Source: a virus. Taken from it: a stretch of DNA of 64,000 bases. The stretch covers positions 1 to 64,000 of the IMG/VR virus record IMGVR_UViG_3300008448_000056, one strand, 5' to 3'. The translations under genes were made by a program, and so were the position numbers. Positions 23,374 through 32,428 of the stretch are shown here, piece after piece. The notes below the pieces were generated by a model. It did not search any database. It was given only the letters and a program-made list of their open reading frames with translations, and was not told the DNA's origin. Position 1 is the stretch's first letter. Each line of letters starts with the position of its first letter.

Positions 23374-25437
23374 ATGTCTGACTTTGAAATCATATATGGC
23401 GTTCGGGTAAAACTTCCCGAAATGCCAAACGATGAAGAAATACTTAACTACGGACTGCCTGAAGAAGAGCAGCTGTGGAATAGGGAAGAACTGCCATCTT
23501 ATTTTGAGAAAGTAGAGTATAATAAGGCGGGCGATTTGATTCTTACAGATAGCCAAGAACAATATGCTGTCAGGGAATTGTTAAGATGTAAGAAAGGAGT
23601 TTGGATTTTTATCAAGGGTAAGCCTTATTACATTACTAGAAAATATTACTTCTACTTACAATGGTGGACACTTGAGGATGGTACAAGGCCAGAATATCGA
23701 GATTGTGACAGACGGTATTTCTTGTATTTGGAGCATTGGGAAAATATGCTCTGGTGTTTGGGCGTAATTCGTGGTAAAAAGCGACGTGAAGGTGCGTCTT
23801 CCCAAGCCACATCAAATCTAGTATACGAGGCTATATTCTATAAGAATTCTAACTGCGGTTTAATTTCTAAGTCAAATGAAGACGGTCGTGCTACGTTTAC
23901 GGAGATGGTGGCCTATGGGTATAGGCAACTACCTGCTTTTTTGAAGCCAAAGCAGTTGAACCGGGAAGATACGGTAACCGAGCTTGTTTTCGCCCAGAAA
24001 ACATCAAACGTAAAAGATGGGGTAACGGCTACCCAAAAGGATGATGAAGGCAATCGGTCTAAGATTAACTATCGTGCACCTGTACTAAACGCCTACGACC
24101 GTGGTCGTATGAGCCGTATTCTTTTGGACGAGTTTGGTAAACTTGAAAAGGATGTCCCAGCTTCTCAATTATTTGCGATTGTTTCAAAAACGCTTGTAAA
24201 GGGTGTTAAGAGAGTCGGTTTTGTGGAAATGCCATCTACCGTCAATAAAATGACCAAAGGTGGTTCTGAGTTTAAAATGATTTGGGAAAAGGCGGATTTG
24301 GGCAAGAAAGTGCCTACCGTAAACCGTCTTGTTAGATATTTTAGCCCAGCATTCGATGGTTATGAGGGTTTCATTGACAAGTACGGTTTTAGTGTCATGG
24401 ATTCCCCGACAGAAGAACAAGCCCAATATTTAATCGAAAAATGGGTCAGAAAAGACGAAGAAGGTAACACAATAAGTGAACTTTCTGAAGAAGACATCCG
24501 TCTTGGGGCTAGGGCATATATTCAAAAAAGAAGAGAGGGAAGAGAAGGGGATGACCTAGAGGAAGAGATTCGTATGAACCCTTGCAACGAGGTTGAGCTG
24601 TTTATGTCGGCCAACGCGGATTGCATTTTCAACGTAGTAAAGATTAACGAACAGGTAGAATATCTTAAAAATAACCCCATCTATAAAAGAAAGGTTTTAT
24701 TCTACCGTGATATAGACCAAAAGGTAAAATGGAGGGACGCAAGGGCTGGGGAAGAGAGTTTTTGCTGGGAATTTGTGGGAGATTTGAATCTAAAGGGGGA
24801 AGACAATAAATCTTATTGGGATGGTCCCTTTAAAAAGCCAGCCAGAACAGATATAGGGGTTATAGGACTCGATAGTTATTCAAACAGTCAAGGCGGTAAA
24901 CGTTATGGCTCAAAAGCCGCTGCTTGGATATATTCAAAATATGACATTCGTGACCCAAATAATACCGGGCTTTTTACAGGGCATTTATACGGTCGACCTA
25001 GCGAAAAAGACGATTTGCACAACCAAGTATTACTTTGTGCAGAATATTTGGGGTATCAGATTTACATAGAATTTGTGGCAGACGACTATTACTCATATTA
25101 TAAGGACAGGGGTAAGCTTGGTTATTTGGCTAAATTCCCGTTGAGCGCAATTGACCCAAATAAACGGAAAATTGGTAGCTCAGAAAGGCATTACGGATTC
25201 CCTGTAACGGACTTTGCCATGACTAAGCAAAACGATGCAATGATTAGCTACATCGAGCATTATTGCGATAAAATATATTGGATTGAACTTTTAGAAGATT
25301 TGAAAGTCTTTGACCCTAGTAAACGTACACCTAGTGACCGAACTGTTAGTGCGATGATTGCGTTAGTCGGGGGATTGGAGCCAGTTTACAAACCACCACC
25401 TCCCCCATCACCACTTGTAAAGGTTTACGCCCGGTAA
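23374..25437 (+). CDS. terL: Terminase large subunit
   Basis: 687 residues. GKKRREGASS (about 134-143) is the deviant Walker A, ILLDEFGKL (about 249) the Walker B with catalytic Glu, and IGLDSYSN (about 498) the first acid of the RNase H-like nuclease; VADDYYSYYK (about 568) holds later acids. It would pump DNA into the prohead and cut the concatemer. The sequence style (YYITRKYYFYLQWW near the start) resembles TerL of crAss-like and other Bacteroidota podoviruses. The C-terminus is proline-rich (PPPPPSP). Confidence 0.88.
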   Translation: MSDFEIIYGVRVKLPEMPNDEEILNYGLPEEEQLWNREELPSYFEKVEYNKAGDLILTDSQEQYAVRELLRCKKGVWIFIKGKPYYITRKYYFYLQWWTLEDGTRPEYRDCDRRYFLYLEHWENMLWCLGVIRGKKRREGASSQATSNLVYEAIFYKNSNCGLISKSNEDGRATFTEMVAYGYRQLPAFLKPKQLNREDTVTELVFAQKTSNVKDGVTATQKDDEGNRSKINYRAPVLNAYDRGRMSRILLDEFGKLEKDVPASQLFAIVSKTLVKGVKRVGFVEMPSTVNKMTKGGSEFKMIWEKADLGKKVPTVNRLVRYFSPAFDGYEGFIDKYGFSVMDSPTEEQAQYLIEKWVRKDEEGNTISELSEEDIRLGARAYIQKRREGREGDDLEEEIRMNPCNEVELFMSANADCIFNVVKINEQVEYLKNNPIYKRKVLFYRDIDQKVKWRDARAGEESFCWEFVGDLNLKGEDNKSYWDGPFKKPARTDIGVIGLDSYSNSQGGKRYGSKAAAWIYSKYDIRDPNNTGLFTGHLYGRPSEKDDLHNQVLLCAEYLGYQIYIEFVADDYYSYYKDRGKLGYLAKFPLSAIDPNKRKIGSSERHYGFPVTDFAMTKQNDAMISYIEHYCDKIYWIELLEDLKVFDPSKRTPSDRTVSAMIALVGGLEPVYKPPPPPSPLVKVYAR

Positions 25438-25462
25438 AAAAAATTTTTTTGATAAAATAACT

Positions 25463-25470
25463 TATATTTG
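25463..25470 (+). promoter_or_regulatory. -7 element upstream of the portal gene
   Basis: TATATTTG in the 72-bp gap between terminase and portal; the predicted transcript would have a leader of about 33 nt. No good TTTG at 19 nt; the nearest is at 11 nt (25448-25451). Confidence 0.45.
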
Positions 25471-25509
25471 TTCTGGAATAGTGGGATAATTTTTATTAAA
25501 AAATAATAA

Positions 25510-27963
25510 ATGCAGCAGAATTCTGCTCAAATATTAAAGGATTTCCAGCTCAATAATCTTTCTATTAAAGATAAATCTGACTGGGGTTACGGCAAGCAAC
25601 TTGCCCAATATATTAATAGCACTATAACCGGAGGTATCTCTAGTTATTTTTGGGTGCGAAATGCTCGCTGGCGTACCAATCGAGGATACGCTAATGGGCG
25701 TGTGCCAATGAGTAAATTCCAAGACCTTCTTGAATTCAATGGGAAGGTTAACTATGTAAATATTAATTGGCAGTCAATTAATGTTGTGAATCGGGTTGTA
25801 TCTGGTTTAGTTGGTCGTTGGATGGGGCGTAGTGAAAAGGTGAAAGTGTCAGCTACGGATTCCCTTTCAACAAAAAAGAAAAAAGAACAGTTAGAAGAGA
25901 TTGAGTTTATTATTAGTAATCGGGAAATGCTTGAGCAGCTTGAAGCTGAATCAGGTGTGCAAATGATTCCAAAAGGAGAAGAACTTCCCGCCGACAAAGA
26001 AGAATTGCTTATTTGGAAAGACCAATTCCAGCGTCTTCCCGAAGAAATCGAATATGAAATGGGCTGCAACGATGTTCTGGCAGCTAATGGGTTCTTCGAC
26101 GTGATGAAAGAAAAGATGTTGCACGATTCTGCGGAAACTGGATTTGTGGGCACTTATACATATATGGATGATGATGGAGTTGTCCACGTGGAACTATTGA
26201 AGCCAGAAAACTGCTTCTATTCTTATTCAAACTTTAACGATTTCCGTGATACCACATGGCGTGGTGTTTTGCGTACATTAAAGATTAGCGAAATCCGTCG
26301 CCGTTATGGTAAGGAATTTGGTGGTAAACTTACCGAAGAAGAAATCTGGAAGATTGCGCAATTTGCAAAAGAATTTCAGCTTTACGATAATATTACTTGG
26401 CTTACAGAGTGGAACGTAACATTCTTGCGTCCTTATGACGAATGGAATATTGACATTCTTGAGTTTGAGTTGAAGACCGTTGATAGTGAGCCTTATACAG
26501 TTGTAACTACCAAAAAGAACAAAAGCACAATTGTAAAGAAAGGTCGTCCTGATAAGAGAGGGGAAAACGAGGAAGTTATTTCTGACACTAAGTGGAACAT
26601 CTACCGTGGTGTTTTTTGCCGTCAGTTGAATATGATGCTTGAGTGGGGAATTAAAAAGAATATGATTCGCCCTCAAGACCCCAAAGAGATTGGTAATGCG
26701 GAGTTCTCGTATAGCTTCTATATGGTTCAGAACTACGACATGACTTCCCTCGCCATCCCAGAAAAGATTCAAGAGCCAGTAGACCAAATGATTATTGCTC
26801 GTCTGAAGATGCAGCAATTGGTGGCTAAAATGCGTCCAGTAGGTTCCCTGATTAACTGGGATGCTCTTCAAAATATTGATTATGGTCTTGGAGATGGTAA
26901 TAAAGCCATCGACGTTAAGAAGCTATACGACCAAACAGGTGATTTGTATTATCGGGGAAGAGATGCCGAAGGTAACCCTGTCCCAGTCCCTGTAACTGAA
27001 CTCGCAAACTCTGGATTCCTTAGCCAGCTTCAAGGTCTTATTATGCTTTACGATAAGCATTATTCTATCCTTAAAGATGAACTTGGCGAAGACCCGAACT
27101 TGATTTCTCAGGCAATCCAGCCACGCGTAGCCGTATCAAATATTGATACCGCACAGCAAGCTGCCCAATTTGCTACAGATTACTTCTATTGGGCTTATAC
27201 AAACTGTTTGGCTGACACAGCTAAGAAGATTTCTTGCTTGCTGAAAAACTCTGTAACATACGGAGCTCAGGTATACCGTAATGTAACTAAGGATAAGGTC
27301 GAGAACCGTATTTTCTCTACTCGGATACAAGTACTTCCCGACCAAGCAGAACTTATGCGTTTTGAAGCCTTGTTGAATCAAACATTGGCTACAAACCCTG
27401 ACTTCGTAATGTACGTAGACCCGTTCCAAATTATGCGGGTTGCAAAAGAAGATGTTAAACTTGCTGAAGCCTTATTCCGCCGTGCTCAAAAGAAAATGAT
27501 TACTACTCAGCAACAAATCTCAATGCAGAATCAGCAAATGACTTTCCAAGGTCAAATGCAAGCTGCTCAAGCTGCTGAAGAAGCTAAGCGTCAGACCAAA
27601 GAACTGGAAGGGCAAATTGATGTCAAGCGTGCTCAAATGACCGCCGAAGCTCAAAACCGTACAAGCGTTTTGCAGATGGCTACAGCTTTGTATTTGAAGC
27701 AACAAGAGACTGGACAGCCAATTCCCGCAGAACTACAACCACTTATCCAAGCAGTTATGGAAAACGTAGGCTTGGCTGCGGTAGTTTCAACAGACGAACA
27801 AAAGCAGCAAATTGCAGCTCAAATGCAAGCAGCACAACAGCAAGCAATGATGCAGCAACAAGCTATGCAAGAACAAGGTCAAATGCCTAAAGGGGAAATA
27901 CCTCCACAAGAAGAGGTTTTAGCTCAAGGGGATGCGATGAGTGCAGAAAACAATAATGGCTAA
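25510..27963 (+). CDS. Portal protein
   Basis: 817 residues. VNYVNINWQSINVVNRVVSG near residue 80, DSAETGFVGTYTYMDDDGVV near 200 and HVELLKPENCFYSYSNFNDF are portal-like in layout and resemble crAss-like portals. The last 150 residues are Gln/Ala/Met-rich (IQAVMENVG, AAQMQAAQQQAMMQQQAMQE), a long helical barrel or flexible tail. It would form the dodecameric vertex ring through which DNA passes. Position right after terminase supports it. Confidence 0.8.
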   Translation: MQQNSAQILKDFQLNNLSIKDKSDWGYGKQLAQYINSTITGGISSYFWVRNARWRTNRGYANGRVPMSKFQDLLEFNGKVNYVNINWQSINVVNRVVSGLVGRWMGRSEKVKVSATDSLSTKKKKEQLEEIEFIISNREMLEQLEAESGVQMIPKGEELPADKEELLIWKDQFQRLPEEIEYEMGCNDVLAANGFFDVMKEKMLHDSAETGFVGTYTYMDDDGVVHVELLKPENCFYSYSNFNDFRDTTWRGVLRTLKISEIRRRYGKEFGGKLTEEEIWKIAQFAKEFQLYDNITWLTEWNVTFLRPYDEWNIDILEFELKTVDSEPYTVVTTKKNKSTIVKKGRPDKRGENEEVISDTKWNIYRGVFCRQLNMMLEWGIKKNMIRPQDPKEIGNAEFSYSFYMVQNYDMTSLAIPEKIQEPVDQMIIARLKMQQLVAKMRPVGSLINWDALQNIDYGLGDGNKAIDVKKLYDQTGDLYYRGRDAEGNPVPVPVTELANSGFLSQLQGLIMLYDKHYSILKDELGEDPNLISQAIQPRVAVSNIDTAQQAAQFATDYFYWAYTNCLADTAKKISCLLKNSVTYGAQVYRNVTKDKVENRIFSTRIQVLPDQAELMRFEALLNQTLATNPDFVMYVDPFQIMRVAKEDVKLAEALFRRAQKKMITTQQQISMQNQQMTFQGQMQAAQAAEEAKRQTKELEGQIDVKRAQMTAEAQNRTSVLQMATALYLKQQETGQPIPAELQPLIQAVMENVGLAAVVSTDEQKQQIAAQMQAAQQQAMMQQQAMQEQGQMPKGEIPPQEEVLAQGDAMSAENNNG

Positions 27964-27983
27964 TGGCGTAAAAATTAATAAAA

Positions 27984-29471
27984 ATGCCTACATTATTATT
28001 ACAAACAACAGTTGCTTCCCAAGCATTAAGGGGCGAAGATGTAATAGTTACATTGAGTGATTCTGATACGGTTTATTTATCATCTATTGAAGTTGGACAA
28101 CAATGTAGAATTCAAGGAGTTGATATTTTTGGAACAGTTTCACACGTGGATTATTATGGTAATACCTTCAAAATAAGACCTTTACAACCTGATTTTTCTT
28201 TTGAATCTCCGACGCTTCCCGGTTATTTATCTGTATCAGATTATATTATTATTTACCAAGATGATTCCGTTATATTAAATCTTGAAACATTTACTGGGTA
28301 TTTAACACCTAGTTACCCAGTAGGAGTGTTTAATATTGATGGTAATTATGTGGGAATTGCAAACGACCAGTATGAATATATTACTGTCTGGAATTCAGAC
28401 CCTGTAAACAGTGCTGTTGCAACAATATCCGAAGGGCCGACAACTATGACATTTGATTCTACAAATACTTTGAATACTGGGTCTCTTCGCGGAATGCGTT
28501 TCTGGCAAGTAGATGTTCGTGGATGGGCTAACCTTGCCGTTGCTTCTGAAGATAAAATTTTGGTTGACTCCACCATATATGATGGTAGTTCTTTTACTAG
28601 AGAGTTTAGGCAATCTGGTTTTTATGCAATAGGGGCATCATATTTTTATGCAAAAACTTATAATCCATTCCCAAATCCAACGCCTTGGGTTGGTTATGCC
28701 AAACAAGCAAATATTAATGTAGGAGCTACACAAAAAGTGGTAACCGTATTTCACAATGACACTACATATTTTGCTGGATTTTGTTCAAATCCCGGTATTA
28801 GTCAGGGTAGCGGAGTAAGTAATTATATTAGTCCAACATATAAGGATTCTGAAATTAAAAATGTTAGAGGTAATTTTCCAATTGCCACTGAATATATTCT
28901 TATTGGATGTAATGGTATTGTGAATGATAACCATTATCCTTCTAATATTAATATGTCAGAGTTAACTAATGTTATATTTGTTATAACAGGATTTGGTGAC
29001 CAAGTTTCTACAGCATATTTTACAGCTGGGACAAAGGCTGCTATAGAATACAACTTTGATATTTGGTATACATCTTTACCAAATAAGTCTAAGTTATTAG
29101 CCATGAATAGTAATCTTTATAGAGTAAATACTAATACAACATCGTTTGATGGAACTGGTGTTAGTTTTGGCGATTTCCCAAATGTTAAACAGGTTGGTTT
29201 CCAAAGTATGCAAAAGCCATTTACAGTAAATGCTGCAACTTTCCCTAAAATTAACAACCTACTTGATATGATTCATGGAAATGCATTTGGGTCTCAAGGA
29301 TGGACTCCTGCTGAAATAGATGATATTTATAATATGCTTGGTACAGTTCTTGTTGGAATCATTCCAGTAGGATGGGCTTGGTTACGTGTGCAATATTATA
29401 ATGCTAATGCTACAGCTGCTTCATTAACAGCCAGAACATATCTAGCATCACAAGGGTGGACAATACAATAA
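27984..29471 (+). CDS. Appendage protein with ASQALRGEDVIVTLS N-terminal domain
   Basis: 495 residues. Residues 1-90 (ASQALRGEDVIVTLSDSD, VGQQCRIQGVDIFGTVSHVD, PGYLSVSDYIII) are paralogous to the stand-alone 29788 gene. The rest is beta-rich with many Asn, Tyr and Thr, ending with a helix (TPAEIDDIYNMLGTVLVGII). Probably a head or vertex fibre mounted by its first domain. Located between portal and capsid genes rather than with the tail genes. Confidence 0.6.
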   Translation: MPTLLLQTTVASQALRGEDVIVTLSDSDTVYLSSIEVGQQCRIQGVDIFGTVSHVDYYGNTFKIRPLQPDFSFESPTLPGYLSVSDYIIIYQDDSVILNLETFTGYLTPSYPVGVFNIDGNYVGIANDQYEYITVWNSDPVNSAVATISEGPTTMTFDSTNTLNTGSLRGMRFWQVDVRGWANLAVASEDKILVDSTIYDGSSFTREFRQSGFYAIGASYFYAKTYNPFPNPTPWVGYAKQANINVGATQKVVTVFHNDTTYFAGFCSNPGISQGSGVSNYISPTYKDSEIKNVRGNFPIATEYILIGCNGIVNDNHYPSNINMSELTNVIFVITGFGDQVSTAYFTAGTKAAIEYNFDIWYTSLPNKSKLLAMNSNLYRVNTNTTSFDGTGVSFGDFPNVKQVGFQSMQKPFTVNAATFPKINNLLDMIHGNAFGSQGWTPAEIDDIYNMLGTVLVGIIPVGWAWLRVQYYNANATAASLTARTYLASQGWTIQ

Positions 29472-29481
29472 ACTAAAATAT

Positions 29482-29748
29482 ATGAATTTCTACAAAACAC
29501 CTACAGGAACCTACATGGGTCTCAATGCTACAGACCTATACCAAGTTACATTTGGTAAGCGTCAGGATGGTACATTTTATTTTTCTCAAGAGACATTTAC
29601 TATTGAAATGCTACCTCAACTGGAAGAAATTTACAACAATCCTGAGTCTCAACTCACTCCTGTAGATTGGACAGATAGCCCAGTTTCTCAAGTTCAGGTA
29701 GAATCTGCATTAGAAAATATTTATCAATTAGGACAAGAAATTTCATAA
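29482..29748 (+). CDS. Small appendage-associated protein
   Basis: 88 residues (MNFYKTPTGTYMGLNATDLY, FGKRQDGTFYFSQETFTIEM, SQVQVESALENIYQLGQEIS). Short strands, then a C-terminal helix. Starts 10 nt after the preceding fibre gene. Possibly a chaperone or cap for it; no family recognised. Confidence 0.55.
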   Translation: MNFYKTPTGTYMGLNATDLYQVTFGKRQDGTFYFSQETFTIEMLPQLEEIYNNPESQLTPVDWTDSPVSQVQVESALENIYQLGQEIS

Positions 29749-29753
29749 ATTTG
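29746..29753 (+). promoter_or_regulatory. -7 element overlapping the end of the 29482 gene
   Basis: TAAATTTG overlaps the stop codon and precedes the 29788 gene by 34 nt. The palindrome CGGGAATTCCCG (29760-29771) lies at or just after the predicted transcription start and contains GGGAA on both strands. No TTTG at the expected distance. Confidence 0.4.
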
Positions 29754-29787
29754 TAATGCCGGGAATTCCCGATAAAATAATAATACG

Positions 29788-30066
29788 ATGCCTACAATAT
29801 CAGTTACTAATCAAAAAGCATCTCAAGCACTAAGGGGAGAAGATGTTATTGTAACACTTAGTGCAGCTGAGCAATCTAATTTATCATCTATTTTACCCGG
29901 ACAATCCTGTTCTATTTCAGGTGTTGCTGTTTATGGAACAGTTACTCGGGTCGATAGTTATGGTGTGAGTTTTGAAATTTCACCTTCACAGCCAAACTCT
30001 GCTTTTGCTTCAACATCTAGTCCGGGGTATTTAGCAGCAAGTGAAACAATAGTAATAACATTATAA
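29788..30066 (+). CDS. Stand-alone fibre-docking domain
   Basis: 92 residues. KASQALRGEDVIVTLSAAEQ, CSISGVAVYGTVTRVDSYG and SPGYLAASETIVITL align with residues 1-90 of the 27984 protein, then the protein stops. It is probably a small virion protein that occupies the same capsid or vertex site without a fibre. It may have its own promoter. Confidence 0.65.
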   Translation: MPTISVTNQKASQALRGEDVIVTLSAAEQSNLSSILPGQSCSISGVAVYGTVTRVDSYGVSFEISPSQPNSAFASTSSPGYLAASETIVITL

Positions 30067-30076
30067 ATAATATAAG

Positions 30077-30454
30077 ATGTCAGTTCAAATTGTTTTAGAT
30101 GTAACTAACGAATATACAAGTGGTTCCGAATCCGGAACTGCACGCCTAGTAAAATTAGATGTAGGCGGGTTTGATTATGCTGTTGTTCAGCTTGTCAGTC
30201 CTACCGCAGCAGTGTCATTTACTCATACAAATGATTCTGGAGATATCCAGAGTGTATCAGACGGTAGTGCTGTTTCATCTACGAATGCAGTTACTGTACA
30301 AGGCGTAAATTTGGCTAGTGGTACAGCGGTATCTTCTTTGGCCGCAAGTGGACTTGTTCGTTTTGAGTCAATTGGACGCTATTTGTTTATTGATGGTACT
30401 TCGACTAGTGCAGATGTTACAAAAGCTCTTGTTCGTCTTTATAAAATTCATTAA
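30077..30454 (+). CDS. Small beta-rich virion protein
   Basis: 125 residues without Cys or Trp and rich in Ser, Thr, Ala and Val (VSPTAAVSFTHTNDSGDIQS, VTVQGVNLASGTAVSSLAAS). The pattern resembles head decoration or stabilising proteins. It follows the docking domain by 10 nt. No specific family. Confidence 0.55.
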   Translation: MSVQIVLDVTNEYTSGSESGTARLVKLDVGGFDYAVVQLVSPTAAVSFTHTNDSGDIQSVSDGSAVSSTNAVTVQGVNLASGTAVSSLAASGLVRFESIGRYLFIDGTSTSADVTKALVRLYKIH

Positions 30455-30455
30455 T

Positions 30456-30620
30456 ATGTCAAAGGTTATAAAAATTAAAGTAAAGAAGCAGGAACCAGTT
30501 CCCGCTAAAGTTAAATCAGCCATGGGTCGTCCTTTATCTCAAAAAGAAAGGGAAATGGAGATGATGAAAGAGCTTAACAAAAAAGGGGCTATGCCTCCCT
30601 CACAAAAAAATGTTGGGTGA
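30456..30620 (+). CDS. Short basic protein
   Basis: 54 residues from ATG 30456 (MSKVIKIKVKKQEPVPAKVK, then MGRPLSQKEREMEMMKELNK). Lysine-rich strand followed by a charged helix. It overlaps the next small gene by 11 nt. A DNA or scaffold contact is possible. Confidence 0.5.
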   Translation: MSKVIKIKVKKQEPVPAKVKSAMGRPLSQKEREMEMMKELNKKGAMPPSQKNVG

Positions 30621-30771
30621 TATGAAAGAAATGATTAAGCGCGCTGATGGTTCTTATTCTCAAAGAGGTCTTTGGGATAATATTCGTGCGAATAAGGGAA
30701 GTGGTAAGGCTCCGACAAAGGAAATGTTGAAGCAAGAAAAAAAGATTAAGTTAAAAGTAAAAAAGAAATAA
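30610..30771 (+). CDS. Short conserved-looking basic protein
   Basis: 53 residues (MLGDMKEMIKRADGSYSQRG, LWDNIRANKGSGKAPTKEML, then a Lys-rich end). The DGSYSxRGLWDNIRANKGSGKxPTKEML pattern is one I recall from Bacteroidota podovirus-like genomes near the capsid gene; function unknown. ATG 30622 is an alternative start. Confidence 0.6.
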   Translation: MLGDMKEMIKRADGSYSQRGLWDNIRANKGSGKAPTKEMLKQEKKIKLKVKKK

Positions 30772-30772
30772 A

Positions 30773-31198
30773 ATGGCAGCTTTGTTGAAAGTCCGTAAGG
30801 AAGATGATGATAAAGGGAAATCGAAGCTGAATCCTGAAGCGATTCAGTCTAAGCTTTTTTACTTATCTGATGCTGCCCACAAATTGCATTTGGATACTAA
30901 GTCTTTTGCCCAACATCAAGCTCTTAAAGGTTTGTATGATGGCTTGGTAGATTTTCGTGATGAAATCTCAGAAAAGCTGATGGGTTATATGGATGGAAAG
31001 CGTATCGGTTCAATTAAAGTAGGAGCACTTCCCGAATATACAGAAAAAGCACCTATGGAACTTGCTAAAGAAGTACGAGAATTCGGTAGTGAACTATGTG
31101 AGTTTGCTGATGAAAACGGGTACTCTGATGTAGAAAATGTAGCTCAAGCCCTTTCTGGACTTGGAGCCAAGACCGTGTATTTACTAACCTTAACATAA
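30773..31198 (+). CDS. DUF5856-like ferritin-fold protein
   Basis: 141 residues. YLSDAAHKLHLDTKSFAQHQ and ALKGLYDGLVDFRDEISEKL give the His/Glu-bearing helices of Dps/ferritin-like proteins, followed by REFGSELCEFADENGYSDVE. In crAss-like phages a DUF5856 gene stands beside the capsid genes, as here. A role in virion assembly or iron/oxidative protection is unproven. Confidence 0.7.
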   Translation: MAALLKVRKEDDDKGKSKLNPEAIQSKLFYLSDAAHKLHLDTKSFAQHQALKGLYDGLVDFRDEISEKLMGYMDGKRIGSIKVGALPEYTEKAPMELAKEVREFGSELCEFADENGYSDVENVAQALSGLGAKTVYLLTLT

Positions 31199-31202
31199 AC
31201 GT

Positions 31203-32396
31203 ATGTCTGAAACAACAAATCAAGCTTCTCAAGAAACAATTGAACAAAGCCAGCCACAACAATCATTCAATCCATTTGATGATAGTAGTTGGTCGTCTAG
31301 TCCTGTAGCTCCTAGTGAGCCTACTGCTAGTGTTCAAGATGTTTCTGGTGGAGCTGCTGCAAGCACTTCCCAAGAAACAGAAGAAGAAGTACTAGATTCT
31401 AACGAATGGTTGAAAAGAGAATTTAGCTGGGATAGTGTAGATGCAGCAAAACAAGAATTAGAGGAGCTTCGAAAACTTCGTGAATCTAAAAACAGCGGCG
31501 TAGAAGAAGTAGAATTTGAAAACGAAGAAAGCTTAAACCTTTTCCGTCTTTTCAAAGAAGGAAAGCAAGATGAGGTATATAGCTATCTTGAGACACGTCG
31601 CAAACTTGATAATCTTATTAATGGGGAACTGAGCCGTGACTCTGCTGCTGAACTCATTAAAATGAATATGCAGAAGTCTTATCCTGATTTAACAAAGGAT
31701 GAGATTGAGTTTAAGTTTAATCGGGAATTCAGTATCCCCGCAAAACCTGTGCAACAAGATATTGAAACAGACGAAGAATATCAAGAGCGTCTCGATTCTT
31801 GGCAAAGCAAGGTTAAAGATGTTGAAACAGAATTAATGATTGAAGCAAAACTGGTTAAGCCAGATTTGCAGAAGTTTCGTAATGAGCTAGTTTTACCAGA
31901 GATAGAAAATGGTCAAAGTTCCTATGAGCCTACCCAAGAGGAATTGGAAGCGCAGAAGAAATTTGTTGACCATTTCAAGCAGTCAGTTAACAGTGCACTG
32001 TCATCTTTTGACGGATTTAGCGTTTCGGTTAAGGACGAAGAAGTAGATATACCGTTGTCTTACGCTATTTCCCAAGAAGAAAAAGGCATTGTGGCTCAAC
32101 AGCTTGAACGATTTGCTGATTCAAATTTTGACGCAAACGTAATCTTGGCTGAACGGTGGTTGGATAGTAATGGCGATATCAATACTTCCCAAGTCGTAAA
32201 AGATTTGGCGTTGCTGTTAAGCGAAGGGAAGATGAGCCAGAAGTTCGTAAACGAGGCAGCTTCTAAGCGTCTCGCAGAACATATCCGTCGGACAAGCAAC
32301 ATTAGCTTGAATTCCCGCACACCACAACAAACATTCAGCCCTGAAGCAAAGTCAGAAGTAGATAAGCAAATTGAATATATCTGGAAGAACAGTTGA
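31203..32396 (+). CDS. Scaffolding-type protein
   Basis: 397 residues, highly acidic, low in aromatic residues, beginning with a disordered Ser/Gln/Pro region (ASQETIEQSQPQQSFNPFDD). The middle is helical with many Glu/Lys pairs (EEVEFENEESLNLFRLFKEG). The C-terminus is basic-helical (ASKRLAEHIRRTSNISLNSR), the usual capsid-binding end of scaffolds. It sits directly before the capsid gene. Assignment rests on composition and position. Confidence 0.7.
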   Translation: MSETTNQASQETIEQSQPQQSFNPFDDSSWSSSPVAPSEPTASVQDVSGGAAASTSQETEEEVLDSNEWLKREFSWDSVDAAKQELEELRKLRESKNSGVEEVEFENEESLNLFRLFKEGKQDEVYSYLETRRKLDNLINGELSRDSAAELIKMNMQKSYPDLTKDEIEFKFNREFSIPAKPVQQDIETDEEYQERLDSWQSKVKDVETELMIEAKLVKPDLQKFRNELVLPEIENGQSSYEPTQEELEAQKKFVDHFKQSVNSALSSFDGFSVSVKDEEVDIPLSYAISQEEKGIVAQQLERFADSNFDANVILAERWLDSNGDINTSQVVKDLALLLSEGKMSQKFVNEAASKRLAEHIRRTSNISLNSRTPQQTFSPEAKSEVDKQIEYIWKNS

Positions 32397-32428
32397 TATA
32401 TATTCAATAACAATTAAAATTCAGAAAA

